DNA of 64,000 bases, from NCBI GenBank assembly GCA_917880885.1, contig OU862916.1, positions 51,310,831-51,374,830 of the forward strand, given 5' to 3'. The DNA is from Limnephilus marmoratus (taxonomy: Eukaryota > Arthropoda > Insecta > Trichoptera > Limnephilidae). The position numbers and the translations under genes are program-made. Shown one piece after another: positions 1 through 11,469 of this stretch (the stretch's first letter is position 1; every line of letters begins with the position of its first letter). The notes under the pieces are model-generated. The model did no database searches and had not been told where the DNA came from. It saw only the letters and a list, made by a program, of their open reading frames with translations.

Positions 1-305
1 ATCAAGCAAGTCAAATGGTTAGAAAATAATTGGATAGAAATCCCCGATACTATTTTTTTATTTTTTATTTATTTATTTTTTTTTATTTATTTATTCCATT
101 TTTACAATTTTACAAAGTTAGGTATAAGTACAATGTTGTGGCTGTTAGGACCGACCTCGTAAAATTTAAAAAAATTACATTGAACTTTTTAGAAGCAAGC
201 AACAGATATGATTTGACAATATTTTGTTAATGCTGATTCAATATTCAAGCTAGATCAGTTTAGATAGAGGCGATCATTAACTGATCAAAATATTTGTTAT
301 TTTAC

Positions 306-651
306 CTGGAGTCAACAAGTGCATCGATGAATTTTCAAATTCTGGTGAACTTGAATTTACTTTGATTCCTATGATTGAAAAATCATTGGTACTTCCCGCC
401 ACCATCACATCCACATTTTGCCTTTTGACCGTAATTTGAACTTGATCCTTCAGCAAGTGTACGTGTTCGAGAACTGAATCCAGTTGTTCCAGGAATCTCG
501 GCGGTATTTTGACTTCTTTCGAATCATTTAAACGTTGTAGGACTTTATTGACTTTGTCCACAGAAATCGTTAGGTTGGACTCATTAACAGGACCAGCCAA
601 AATAATACCTTCCATGGTATTGATAGTTTCGTTGATCTGGGTTTTAAGACT
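306..651 (-). CDS. Exon 4: GAIN-like helical region
   Basis: The acceptor ATATCCCAG|AG and donor CCAG|GTAAAA define 346 nt. The translation begins SLKTQINETINTMEG and includes VDKVNKVLQRLN, IPPRFLEQLDSVLEHV and a beta-like VMVAGSTNDFSIIGIKV. This order of amphipathic helices followed by a strand is what GAIN subdomain A to B looks like in adhesion receptors. The next exon is outside the window; positions 1-305 are intron. Confidence 0.65.
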
Positions 652-3600
652 CTGGGATATAAAAAAAAAATCGTAAAAAATTACACCTAAAAAAATGTTT
701 TGTTTTGCTAAATGCAAGCGTTTTCAGAAGGATCCATAGACATCCTAATTTAATAGATGAGAAGATATAGATGAGGGGTAAAACCAAACTATGGGGGGTG
801 AAGAGGGGAAAGATGACTGTGATTCGTTAAAAAATCAATCTGACAGTATATGGGCATCTCGCATTATAATATCACAATTTAGTTTTTAAAACCATAATCT
901 GCTTTTGAATGAATAGACCTTTTTGCATGGGAGCGCGAATTGCTCGCCACGTTATTAATGATATTTGCGAAGTCCAAATACGAAAAAGTAAAGTTCGCCA
1001 CTTTTTCAGACGAATATTTTGTTGCTGTATTTAGTTAAGACACTTTTACAAATGTTTCATTATTTACTTATCCCTGTAGCCAGCGACGAGCACACCGCCC
1101 ACATTCGTTATGATCGACATATTTCAGGGTGTAATGTTTATAACAAGCTACCATTTTTGCCGTGTTATTTCGTAAAATGTACGACGAGAGCTCGACACTG
1201 GTCCGGACAAGAATGATGACGTCACATTTTTTAAATTCAAGCTAAGCCCAGTCGGTTCCATGGAACCGGTATGGGGAGAGGGAAATAATACGCTTTTATC
1301 ACTTAGGGCAGGTCTATATATATTCATATGTCTATGGAAGGATCCTTCCTTCAACAGTACCGAAGTTATAAAAGCAATGTAACAATATAGTAGAAAGTTC
1401 AAGAGTCTAATCATTCAATGGTGGATAGTTTAATTATAGAAAGCGAGGGGATTGGCTCTGGGACTGTAAAGAAGTGAAGAGTTTAAAACAAAGTTGGTAG
1501 GTAAATGTAGTACACTTTACACTGTCACCTGAGATGGTATCCAGGACGAGATGTGCATAAGTAACCGTTTTGTTGCTACATAATAATAATTGACGGCCGG
1601 CGTAGTGCAGCGGTAAGGCGCTTGACTAGCATTCCGAAGGTCGCGGGATCGAATCCCGGCGTGGCAAATAAATTTTATTTGATTAATTTGTGTATTTCAC
1701 AATTTATTCATTTAAAATAATATATAGCATATTTGCGGCACGTTACAGAGTGAAAGATACTCTCAGTATCGCTCTGGTGTAAGACCACCATTCAGAATTG
1801 AAACGTTGCTTGAAATGGCTTCTGCCGTGTTTGGGGATCAGATCTGAATAGCCAGGTACTTCCCCACCTTCCTCTTCCCTATCTCTTTCCCCTCCCCACT
1901 ACCTTCAGCCTCACAACATACCCCAATTGGGGATGCCATAGTCTCACTGGCTCCAGATGGGAGCAGTTGGGACTCTTGTGCGGTATTCATGTAAAAAATA
2001 AAATAATAACTAGCTTAATTCATTATTTTGAAATCTCATCGAAACAATAACCAGACTTCAATGTTTCATAATGCAAAAATCGTTTAATTTGTTACTTACG
2101 GGACAATTGTTGTTTGAGAAATCTGATATATTCCAATGACCTCCAACATAGAAATCTCCCTCACATTTCAGCAGTTGGCATTCGTCGAAGTCGTTTGTGA
2201 TTAGTTTCGTCTCACCTAAAAAAAATGTAACATTTAATAAATCTCTGTAATGCCTCCCATAGCAAGTTACTGAAAATATAAGTCATGGGTAATAACTTTT
2301 TTAAGTATTCAGGATGTGACAGCACGTACACGAAGGATTTTCATCAGTAATTCCTGAAGTTTTATTATTTGTAATCAATTTTTATTTGCATTATTCCGTT
2401 TTAATTTTAATTTCTTTTACGAGTAATATATTCACTAATATTATCATTCAATTTATAAAAACATATATATTTTTTTAAGTAAGTAAAGTTTTATTAAGAA
2501 TGATTCCTGAAGTAAGGATAGATTTTGGATCAATAAAAGTAGATTTCATTATAAACGAAAAAAAAAATTTCGTCATTCAATCACACGTCGCCACTGATCC
2601 CACATCTACACGTCGCGGTGGGTTCTCGCGATGCGCGCTGTTTCGTATGGTTCCGTGCTGCTGGAACGAGTCAGAGTGCTTATCAAGTGACCTGCTAGGC
2701 TATACCAGACTACTAAAAAATATCATCAGGCCGTAAAATAACATTTACCTTTTTTCTCCAAATACTCGTAAGTTCAGGATTGGCTGATTAAAATCCTTCG
2801 GATACGAGTTTTTTTCCCTATATACGGGTTTATTGCATATATATATATATTTTTAGAATTTTTAAAAAGGAAGACAACTATTCCCGGGGTACGAATAACC
2901 CGACAGTATATGAAAATCTCCTACTACAACCGCAGAACGCGGAAAATGTTGCTTGTGATGGAGGACTTAGCCATCCGAGGAATCGAATACGTGACGCCCG
3001 GGTGGGACCCAAACGCGATGCCAACTCGGCCTCTGACCGGTCACATACCTAAACAATCTGCAATATCATTTCAAAAACATCAAACAAAAACAGTATGTGG
3101 CATCGTCTCACCTGTATTAAGTCGTGGGATGGTTCCATTTGGTTCACAAAATAATATTGGTCTGGAGTCAAGAATATAAGGATTACATTGCTCTTTACGT
3201 AAGAAGTCATTTTTGACTCCGAGAAAAATTATGTTGTCGCTGTAAAAATGAGTTAATTTAACATTTTCTAACGCATTTATACATTCATATGCAAGAATTA
3301 CACCAGTTAATTTAAATTCGTCCTTGCGTTCATCGGAGCAGTAATAATTGTATAAAGTGGTGTTCTTTATGCCAAAACATTTGAAATATTCATTTGCTTT
3401 TACTATAATAACAAAAAGAGGTTCGTAGTATTCTTTATTCTTTATGAATAAAATTCGCTCTGGTTTATTGGAAAGGTATTTTCTAGTATTTACAGAAAGA
3501 CACCAGTAATATCCGTTATACTCTGCTTTAACCTCAAATTCTGAATCAGAAATTCTCTTCGAAATGTTAATTCTACCTGGAAATACAGCGTCCGTAAAAC

Positions 3601-4658
3601 AGTTTACATCTGACTCTATTGAAACGTTCAGATTCGTATTGAAAATCATCACGTCATCATCATATCTGCAAATAAATTTGATATATTTAGTTCTTGATCT
3701 AAATTAGTGAAAATAAAGTATTTTGGTATGTTCAGTTATTTAGGCATATATGTAAGAATAATGTTCAGTACAGTAACTTCAGGCCGCGCGCGGCGCAGAA
3801 AAGTAAAGACCGATAGCGCAGGTCTCTGTGAGATTGGCTGTGGGGGTTGCTTTTTATTAGACAATAGATTCTTACAGAGTTATGGATTTAGGTACATTTC
3901 GTATTTCTCCCGGAATGTGTTTGGTTTTCAACAGTGCACGTGATTTGATTGTATCCGAAAAAACGAGGTTATGTGGCACAGCAATACATTTACTTCAAAA
4001 GTATTTCATGGTTTGGTATGAGTATTTCAACCACGGGAATAAAAAAGTACGTAATACAAAATCGTTTAACTTACATAGTTTTAACAAAATTAACGGTCAG
4101 CTCGGGAAGCACTTGCAATGGGTCTTGGCCAGGCTTCAAAACACACAATCGTGGGAACTTCAAATCACAATTCGTTGGTATCAGCACGAGAGTTTCAATA
4201 TCTACAGTTGCGCACATTTTCTCGTCAGGACCATTTGAAAAGTTCGACAGACCAAGTGAAAATTCTGGTTGTCCCATATTCTCATCTCCAACGCGCCAGT
4301 TTATAAAGGGTCCATGGGCATAAGCTCGCTTATAGTCAGTCCAAAATCTGGTGCCCAAGGAAAGATTGATATTCTTATATTTATCTTTGTAGAAATCAAT
4401 AGGCACTTCATTTCCAGAACATCCCTCGTATTTTTGGTAGCTTCTTTCGGGGAGTTTAATTTTATAACATCTTTCATTGTCTGGACTCCAGAGGAAATCA
4501 CTTTCACATGTTCCATTACCGTGTACATCGCGTTTTACGTTTTTTTTCTCTTGCGAGAGTTCGGAATTGCCACAAACAGATAGTATCAAGATACAAAAAC
4601 ACAATATTGATGTAACATTTTGAAAATTGAACAAACAAACAGGTTTTTTTGTCTTCAT
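306..4658 (-). CDS. Host gene: C-type-lectin-like / GAIN-like extracellular protein, 4 exons, 3' end outside window
   Basis: Four minus-strand exons (4075-4658, 3112-3665, 2100-2215, 306-651) have canonical GT donors and AG acceptors, and their phases match at every junction (584, 554, 116 and 346 nt; phase 2, 0 after exon 3, then 1). Together they give about 533 codons without a stop. The protein starts with a hydrophobic signal peptide, continues into a C-type-lectin-like domain with spaced cysteines and a WRVGDEN-type segment, then a Cys-bearing middle region with several N-glycosylation sequons, and ends here in a helical stretch (IPPRFLEQLDSVL, QITVKRQNVDVM, FSIIGIKVNSSS) that resembles the GAIN region of adhesion GPCRs. 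A membrane or secreted receptor role is inferred. The GPS site and any 7TM part would lie left of position 1. It could also be a secreted lectin-like protein. This is the only convincing host gene in the window. Confidence 0.72.
735..1336. mobile_element. MITE, 602 bp, 8-bp TSD GAAGGATC (P/hAT-like), copy 1
   Basis: The termini are inverted (CATAGACAT at 735, ATGTCTATG ending at 1336) and flanked by perfect GAAGGATC duplications at 727-734 and 1337-1344. A second copy lies at 6449-7047. It holds no coding capacity. The 8-bp duplication fits the hAT or P superfamilies; the CA start and AT-rich ends resemble the P-type element at 36062. It sits in intron 3 of the receptor gene and carries a perfect CRE palindrome TGACGTCA near 1218. 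Confidence 0.85.
1595..2009 (+). mobile_element. tRNA-derived SINE
   Basis: A tRNA-like head at 1595-1666 has an A box (TAGTGCAGCGGTAAGGCGC), a B box (GGATCGAATCCCGG) and an anticodon-like AGC, but the acceptor and anticodon stems do not pair, so it is not a working tRNA. About 340 bp of unrelated body follow, ending in GTAAAAAATAAAATAATAA. The ATAATAAT-like sequence on both sides may be the target duplication. Confidence 0.6.
2100..2215 (-). CDS. Exon 3: short Cys/Trp-containing segment
   Basis: A 116-nt exon follows a T-rich tract ending in TTTTAG and stops at CCC|GTAAGT. It is read in phase with its neighbours and encodes FDECQLLKCEG, FYVGGHWNIS and NNNCP, a Cys-Trp-Cys arrangement reminiscent of the hormone-receptor or stalk modules that precede GAIN domains. 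Too short to be recognised as an open reading frame on its own; the splice phases are what support it. Confidence 0.65.
2971..3038 (-). mobile_element. tRNA-like SINE head (fragment)
   Basis: On the minus strand the sequence reads like a degenerate tRNA: A-box-like GGCCGAGTTGGCATCGCG and B-box-like TATTCGATTCC at about tRNA spacing. It lies in intron 2 of the receptor gene. The body and tail are not delimited. Chance resemblance is possible. Confidence 0.35.
3112..3665 (-). CDS. Exon 2: cysteine-containing extracellular region
   Basis: The acceptor TTTGCAG|A and donor ACAG|GTGAG bracket 554 nt. The first base completes the split codon of exon 1, and one base is left for exon 3. The translation holds spaced cysteines (VNCFTD, YWCLSV, FKCFG, YYCSDE, YECIN, EQCNP, LFCEPNGT) and sequons, so an ectodomain is likely. 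I recognise no named domain. Confidence 0.7.
4075..4658 (-). CDS. Exon 1: start codon, signal peptide, C-type-lectin-like domain
   Basis: ATG at 4658 has A at -3. Residues about 16-30 (TSILCFCILILSVCG) form a hydrophobic signal-peptide core. Residues about 50-175 look like a divergent CTLD: an early CESDFLW/ERCYKI pair, FWTDYKRAYAHGPFINWRVG in the middle, and a closing pattern of CATVD, NCDLKFPRLC. The WND-type calcium motif is not clear, so sugar binding is uncertain. The exon ends at ACTAT|GTAAGT, leaving two bases of a split codon. Any 5' UTR exon upstream is not visible. Confidence 0.72.
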
Positions 4659-6448
4659 ATTGCCTTCGTCAAAAATGAAGTTATGACAGTACTTAGTATG
4701 TTAAACAGGTCACGCTGTCTAAATGATGTGTTAGCTGATATATTGTTGGTTGGTTTTTTAACCCGTTCGCCACCAGTGTTATTTGAACAACGAAATTTTG
4801 GGGTTTTATTCTTTTGCGACCAATGCCATTATACAGTTGGGTAGCGAGGGGGGGATAGGGATGCCTCCCGATAGGGGGTGCCACCCGACCGACTTCCTTT
4901 TCCTTTTTTTCTCTTTAAATTTTTTTGTTGCGCATATTTTTATTACTATACCTCGACTTAACTCCCCTCATCCTACACCCACCCTATTCCCACCTAAATA
5001 TCTTGATTCTTGAAATGTCATTTTTCATTAGTATCTCTGGAGTCACTACAATTGTATACAATACCTATGTGGAAACCTGTAAATGGTTCAATTATTGTGA
5101 CTCAATTATTATTATGCACAGTTATTACTGTAAACTGTTGGTCTCCAAAAAAAAAAAATAAATAAAAAAAAAAATTAAAAAATTTGTGTTCAGACAAATT
5201 ATGGTAAATGAAGGCGTATTTTATCACTTATCTTACCTTTTACGTTTTTCGGTTTTGTGCAAGATTTGTGAGAACGTAGAGGACTATCATCGATGACGTC
5301 ACGTCCGACATTTCTGAGACCATGACATTTGTAGGATGATAATTTTGTCACATAGCTGTCAATCTATTTTGCGATAGCTTCCAGGGGTACATGAAGGCAA
5401 GGCCGACTATCGATTTTGAAGTGACACGTGATCAAGTCAGCGCCATCGGGCAACGAAAGTTTTGAAATAGCGGTAATTGTTGCAGATACTCGTTGTTACT
5501 GCTTATTTGTGGATTGTTTTAATAATAATATTAGTTTATTACACAATGTATGCAGGGGTATTGCAATGCAAAACTTTCGATATTTTGAAATAACCAAAAA
5601 GAAATTAGGCAAATAATAGAAACAATAAATTATACGAAGCAACAAAAAAAAATTCGCAAACATATTAAATAAATAGAGTGATTAGTCCACGCAGTTTTAA
5701 CAGTGATATTTATTTAACGACGACGATAAATGTCGTGCGCCCAGGCCTGTACTCTAGTCGGCTTTGATATTATAATGGTAGGTATATGACTTCTGTAAGG
5801 GCCATGCTTTTTTTTTAATTTCGATTATTTCGTTGTACTAATAACTAATAACCATATACAATAAAACTTGTGTTTTCAGAATAGACAATGAAAAAATATG
5901 TACATGATTGTGTACATTTATTAAAATCTATGATGTTATTCATTGAAATTAAATTAATAAATTGTTTGATCGAAATCACGGATGAGAACGGGTTATTTCA
6001 TCACCGGGAAACACTCGATGCGTCTAAACTTTAAATTTTTCCTTAGACAGAATTTGTGGTTTGTGATGATAAACGGACACCTACACCCGACACACCGAGA
6101 TTGCTAAATTTAGTTTAGAACGCACTAAACCAGCAGCGGTCGGAAATTAGTTTTGCCTAAGAGGGAATAACCAGACAAAACTGGAAAAACGTCATTTTTA
6201 AATCAAATTTTGGACGTATTGACTCTTTTCCACAAAAAAATATAAATTGATTTCGAAAGACTTATTTTATCCAGTAAAACTATGTTTTAAATTTTGAGAA
6301 AATATGTTAATTTTTAGTACCATAAAGTTTTTCCGTAGGTCGTTGGCAGATTGGTTAAATTTTCAAACAATATTTTGTATTATACGACACATATTTCAAA
6401 TCATATAATCATGCAGTAAAATAAAAAATACAAATTATCTGGCAAAGC
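4659..6448. other. Intergenic region upstream of the receptor gene, no gene seen
   Basis: No convincing coding sequence. It should contain the promoter of the minus-strand receptor gene, but no core element stands out. There is a G-rich patch at 4842-4880, an A-rich tract at 5147-5190 that looks like the tail of an old retroposed copy, and a CRE-like TGACGTCA near 5294. The rest is AT-rich and featureless. Confidence 0.5.
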
Positions 6449-7047
6449 CATAGACATCCAAATTTAATACAGATGAGGGGAAAAATCAACTATGGCGGTA
6501 CGAAGAGGGGGTAGTGACAGTGATTCATTAAAAAATCAATCTGACAGTATATAGGCATCTCGCATTATAATATCACCATTTAGTTCTTAAAAGTAAAATC
6601 TGCTTTTGAATGAATAGACCTTTTTACGTGGGAGCGCGAATTGCTCGCCACGTTTATAACATATTTGCGAAGTCCAAATACGGCAAGTAAAGTTCGCATC
6701 TACGAACATTTTGTTACCGTATTTAGTTAAGACACTTTTACAAATGTTTCATAATTTACTTACCCCCTGTAACCAGCGACGAGAACACTGGAGAACCGCC
6801 CACATTCGTTGTGATCGACATATTTTAGGGTGTAATGTATAGGACAAGCCAGCATTTTTGCCATGTTATTTCGTAAAATGTACGACGCGAGCTCGACGCT
6901 GGTCCAGATGAAAATGATGACGTCACATTTTTCAGTTTCAGGCGAGGCTCTCGCAAGCCCAGCCGGTTCCAAGGATGCGGTATGCGGAGGGGTAAATAAT
7001 ACGCTTTTATCACTAAGGGCAGGTCTATATATATTCGTATGTCTATA
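6449..7047. mobile_element. MITE copy 2 (599 bp) with 8-bp TSD
   Basis: This is the same element as at 735-1336, in the same orientation and alignable over its whole length. CATAGACAT starts at 6449 and the right end is ATGTCTATA. Flanks GGCAAAGC (6441-6448) and AGCAAAGC (7048-7055) are an 8-bp duplication with one mismatch. The internal TGACGTCA is conserved between the copies. Confidence 0.85.
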
Positions 7048-7417
7048 AGCAAAGCTTTGTTTCAGAATTTTAATTTTAGTTTAAATAAAATCATAAAAAA
7101 ACTGTTTTTTGACGAAAATACTTCAGTTTGTGTATTGAATGTAGGTATAAATTAAAGCAAATTTTGAATGAAATAAAATCGATATTGAGTCATTAAAGCT
7201 GGAATGGAGAATAATTAATCTTTCTCATTGGAACCGCCCTGTACGATCGTACAAAAATCTTTCGATGAAACATGAATTCTCGGCCGCTGGCTGGTTAATG
7301 GCCTTTAATGAGCATATTAAATATTTTGGAGAGCCACGCTACCATCAACTTCACTCGTGCTCGTGTTAGCCTGCACAGTCAATGCGCTTGTGACTGCCCG
7401 TCGTCATCGTCTAGCGC

Positions 7418-7490
7418 AGCGCTTTTCAGCCTGTGGTACGCAAAGCAAATACTGGGGGTACGCAATATCGTGTTTTGTTCAATTTTGCAT
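7418..7490. mobile_element. hAT-type terminal relic (left)
   Basis: CAGCGCTTTTCAGCCTGTGG at 7418 followed by two GGTACGC-like repeats has the look of the terminal region of insect hAT elements. A possible other end is at about 8505-8560. No transposase is visible between them. Confidence 0.35.
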
Positions 7491-7619
7491 GTAGAATCAT
7501 TGGTTAAAATTGCCCGAAGTCGTGTTACACTGTGTATAAAATTGCATTAATTCTATTTGTATGACTTGATTGTTAAATTCATGTAATAATGAGAGCATTT
7601 ATGATTTAAGAATAATAAC

Positions 7620-7985
7620 TTCCATGTATAAAAAATCTATCAGAACTCCCGTTTTCAAATCAGGCAGCCTTGAAGAAATATCAAATTATCGACCCATATT
7701 TCTTGTCTCAAACATTGCAATTTTTTTTAAAGGATTGTAAAAAGGCAACTCAAGTACTACATTGATAATAAAAAAATACTTAGTCCTAGCCAATTTGGAT
7801 TTAGAGAGAAACTAAGTACTCATGATTCCATTGCTGAACTTACCTCAACTATATACAACGCATTAGACAAACAAAACAGATGCCTTGGCATTTTCATTGA
7901 TTTACGCAAGGCTTTTGATAGTATCTCCCACACAAAACTAATTAATGCATTAAATGATACCGGTATTATTGGTAGGGTTAATAAT
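7620..7985 (+). pseudogene. LINE reverse transcriptase fragment
   Basis: Broken plus-strand reading frames give RTPVFKSGS, EEISNYRPI, SQFGFREKLSTHDSIAEL and LGIFIDLRKAFDSISHTKL, the fingers and palm segments (RT motifs up to block A, with the catalytic Asp in FIDLRKAF) of a Jockey/CR1-like non-LTR retrotransposon. At least two frameshifts or stops separate the pieces, and the YADD block is missing. A dead, truncated copy. Confidence 0.7.
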
Positions 7986-8504
7986 ACCAAATTTACAAAG
8001 AGATTGATTCTAATCTGAGCACTGCGCCTTCGAGATTTTATACATATATGAAAAGAGAAAGCTTGTCAGATGACCACAGACAAAAGATTGTGTAGACGCA
8101 AAATGCATTGAAATATTTAGGAAAAGGTGATATAGATGCGAAAGTTATGAGTAAAGGACTCTACACATCGAAATTAAGCAAAAATAATAAAATGAGAAAG
8201 TCTAAGTTCAAAATTAATTTAAATATCAGATATAGACACAAGACTCAACAGAGATTAAATAAATGCATATACAGGTCATGCGGAAAAAGCGCCAAGCTTT
8301 TTTTCAAGTGGTCATTACATTTACCAGTTAGTAGCGTTGTATGTAGTTATTGAATTTCGGGCCTTGCATGTTCATAAAAACTTACAATTATGTTTTCTTA
8401 AATAGACACGAAAAAAAATTGATGGTGACCGATGGTGCGCCGAGTAGGGTGGGAAGGAATAATCGTAAGCTCAGAGACTCTCCCTTCTGGCCCTGTCAGG
8501 AGGA
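7986..8504. other. Unassigned, possibly TE-derived
   Basis: A plus-strand open stretch (8108-8353) is rich in Lys/Asn and has no recognised motif. The interval lies between a LINE fragment and a hAT-like end, so a transposon origin is likely, but nothing identifies it. Confidence 0.3.
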
Positions 8505-8560
8505 ATCCGTTCGTGGGCCACATCTGGCCCCCGGACCGCCAATTGCCGTTCGCTGCACTA
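8505..8560. mobile_element. hAT-type terminal relic (right)
   Basis: GTGGGCCACATCTGGCCC followed by CCGGACCGCCAATTGCCG resembles the GGCCCGC-rich subterminal sequence typical of many hAT elements. It could be the partner of the relic at 7418 or an unrelated fragment. Confidence 0.35.
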
Positions 8561-10650
8561 AACTAAACAAGTGCAAAAAAATATCAAGAACATTGTTAAA
8601 CCGATCCGAATATGACATGTATATGGTGGGTATTAAATTCATTGTTATTGCCCTTTGGACGGACTAATTATTTATTTTTGTTAGTTGGGACTCTTGTCGG
8701 AATAAAATTAAGGAAAATTTTTCATTCTGAGTTTTATTTTTTTAGCAGCGGAATGTTGTAATTTGCCAGAAAAGGAATACAGACTATGAATTCAATATCT
8801 ACTAGAGGTCAATGTCTACTAGTCATAATTATTCAGTTCTGTTGTTCAGGACCCCTAGCACGGTCGATTGATATGGATGCTATTGTTAGTGATCTGCAGT
8901 CATGCTGGGAAAGATGAAAAGTTACTGAAAGATATCAATACAATCCTTATCGATCGACTGTGCCTAAGGTCTGGGAATTAATTGACAAATCGGCGTTTAT
9001 TCGAAGTTCAACTGGAAAAAAAAACAAATATTTAGTCAGGATCGGTAGTGATTATAAGTTATAATGGTTTAGTGGAGTAGTTGGAAAAAGTAGTATGGAA
9101 TTTAAGATAAAAACCTCAAAAATATAAGGATAATAGAGTCGAAAGATAGAAAAGAGGTTGATTTTGGGGAGAAAGAGATTAATAATCTTAATCAACACAA
9201 ATTAATGTTTCTTCGTTTGTGTGCGCACGCCCGCGGAAGATATGTTTATATACCCACTAGAGTACCCGGCACACTCAAAGAAAGAAAATATTTGTATTTT
9301 GCATAATTCCATTTATTGAAGCGCTTTTGGGCACTCAATATTTTTGTTTATCCGTCTGGTGCGTACACGAATTAACCAGAAAAAATTTCTCCCACGTGTT
9401 TCATTTCACCCCCCCCTCCCCCTAATGAAAACTTTAAAATATTCCTTCTTCTCGAATTTGAATTAGAAAATTTAGAACAAGGATCGGTGGTGACGCTCTC
9501 TCCTCGGTCACGGAACCACTTGTGATGGTGCAACCCTTTTCCTTGGGTTTTATACCCCCCCCCCCCCTCCTATCTCGCGCGTTCAGATCTTCCTCTCGTA
9601 CCTACTGAATGATTCACCAATAATCATGACTCGTTTTTCCCACCCCTGTGACTGAACACAGTAAAAGGTAGTTTTCCCCGAAATTCTTACAATAAACCCT
9701 TTTCTCCACGTTGTGATAATTTTTTGTTTCGGAGCTCCTAGGACATCTAGGATAGGTATTTAATGTCTTTCGTGGTAACTTTTGGTTCTTTTAGTAAGGT
9801 GTGGAAGAATTTCTCTGTATCTCTTAGACGTCTGAAGGACACGCCCGGTCTAAACTATCCTGAATTAGTCCCCTCTATGATCCTAATGATATACACTGTT
9901 CCAATATTCACATAATGAGCACTGTTGTTATTACTCTCGCTAGACCATAAAATTGATCTCTCTCCCTATACATCCTAATAAGTTTTAATGTACGTACCTG
10001 GAATATTTCATTTCATGTGGATAATTGACGATTTCCTTGCACCGCTTTCCATGGCTAGATCCTATACATAATCGTGATAATATGTTCTGTTGTTAGTAAA
10101 CACAAATTTATACCTAGAATAGAAGTATAAAGACGGGATAGAGGAGAGAATGGATGGTGATAGGGAAAAATTCTTTGCAAACTAGTACTGGCTCCTCCAC
10201 TTGACCGAATTGACTAGGTGCTCAACTTGTCAGCTCTCAGGACACGACCCTCCGACCAATGCATGATGAGGCTATACCCATGGCACCCGGAAAATCTCTT
10301 GATGATAGACCAGATACCCGGACCCCTCCATAACAAAAGAAGAACGACATGCCTTCAAACCTTTCCTGATCAACTCCAGTATCGAACACCTTCGGAACTA
10401 CTTTACTGGCTCTAGAAGGGGTAATCTATTTCGTCCCTTATCAAGACTCTATTCATGGTACCTCGCGAGACCCGATCAGTCTATGGAGGGCAACCCCCCT
10501 CCTCCCTAACATGACAATGTGGGAAGGACCCTTACCACTCAACCACTAATTTTTCACATAATGTGTAGCCTCGGTATCACCAACACATTCGTCAATCATG
10601 AAGAACTTAAAAATCGCAATTCAACAATTAGGAATAATAAATAAGTGTGT
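8561..10650. other. Non-coding interval
   Basis: No gene or RNA is supported. The motif AGTTGGGACTCTTGT at about 8682 also occurs near the 3' end of the SINE at 1595-2009, so a SINE tail fragment is possible. There is a C-tract at about 9557-9570. The sequence from about 9540 is less AT-rich than its surroundings and could be decayed LTR-element DNA; this is unproven. Confidence 0.4.
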
Positions 10651-10818
10651 GCCGGAAAAGGTCACTGTCCTTATTGATAACATCTGTGAAAAATGCCTAG
10701 TACCTATTCTGGGATAAATAGTACATCAATCTACTCGACGCAGGCGCTCATGCAATTAAATGTCTAGGATTCGCGTTCTATTCACACCATCCTGCAATCA
10801 GTAGTACCTGTAATTTAT
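10651..10818. repeat. Low-copy repeat R, copy 1
   Basis: The segment runs from GGAAAAGGTCACTGTCC through TGCCTAGTACCTA and CTGGGATAA to CCTGTAATTTA. It recurs, diverged, at 10937-10984 plus 12715-12842, where a Penelope element interrupts it. Its nature is unknown. Confidence 0.65.
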
Positions 10819-10833
10819 TATAGATTTCTAGGT

Positions 10834-10900
10834 TCCGGTACCGGGAATCGAACCCGGGCCTACTGGGTGAAAGCCAGCTATCCTCTATGCTGGTCCCGCA
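10834..10900 (-). pseudogene. tRNA-Glu (TTC)-like pseudogene
   Basis: The minus strand carries the anticodon arm CTGGCTTTCACCCAG (anticodon TTC), the variable region and an intact T arm CCCGGGTTCGATTCCCGGT followed by acceptor-like ACCGGA. The 5' acceptor strand (TGCGGGA) mismatches and the D arm is shortened, giving 67 nt. A working tRNA is unlikely. It lies between the two copies of repeat R. Confidence 0.65.
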
Positions 10901-10936
10901 CGTGCGTACCCCTTTTGTCTAGCTCGGCATCAGTTG

Positions 10937-10984
10937 TCTGCCGAGGAAAGGTCACGGTCCTGTGTGATAAACATCTGTGAATTA
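10937..10984. repeat. Repeat R, copy 2, left part
   Basis: GAGGAAAGGTCACGGTCC to ACATCTGTGAATTA matches copy 1. The match stops at the border of the Penelope insertion and resumes at 12715. Confidence 0.65.
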
Positions 10985-11469
10985 TTTATTGTTATTAAGT
11001 TTATTTTGTTGAACTCCATTTTAATTTTTAATTTATTTTATATATTTAATAATATTATTATTCAATGTATAAAAACAGTTTATTATAAACAAGTTCTGCT
11101 TCTGCTTCGTAATTATTATTATGAGTTACAGCTGTTTCGCCCTCTGACGGCATTATCAAACTGTGGTTGTTACCACCTACAGACGATGTATTTTTATCAT
11201 TTCTAGACAGGTACTTATGATGACAAAATGAATAGCTTTTAATTATTATTACTTGTGCCCCTAAATTTCTAAGTAAAATGACTGAAATATTAATGGTTAA
11301 GTTTCCCAATTACTGGATTGTTTAAATTTGACTGAGGGTCGTTAATTATTCCATAAAATAAACCCTTGATGATTCATCAGGATTTACCTTATAATACAAT
11401 TGATATTTGAAATGGTCATCATTCTCTTGGATAACCCACTATGAATCATGTATTTACTTAATAGCACAG

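Noticed and set aside
1595..1666. Functional tRNA-Ala gene
   Set aside because: The anticodon-like AGC and both promoter boxes are present, but acceptor and anticodon stems do not pair and a SINE-like body follows.
3707..4323. Plus-strand frames opposite the lectin-domain exon
   Set aside because: Antisense shadows of exon 1 and its intron, which has splice sites and a signal peptide on the minus strand.
10834..10900. Functional tRNA-Glu gene
   Set aside because: The T and anticodon arms are good, but the 5' acceptor strand mismatches and the D arm is shortened.
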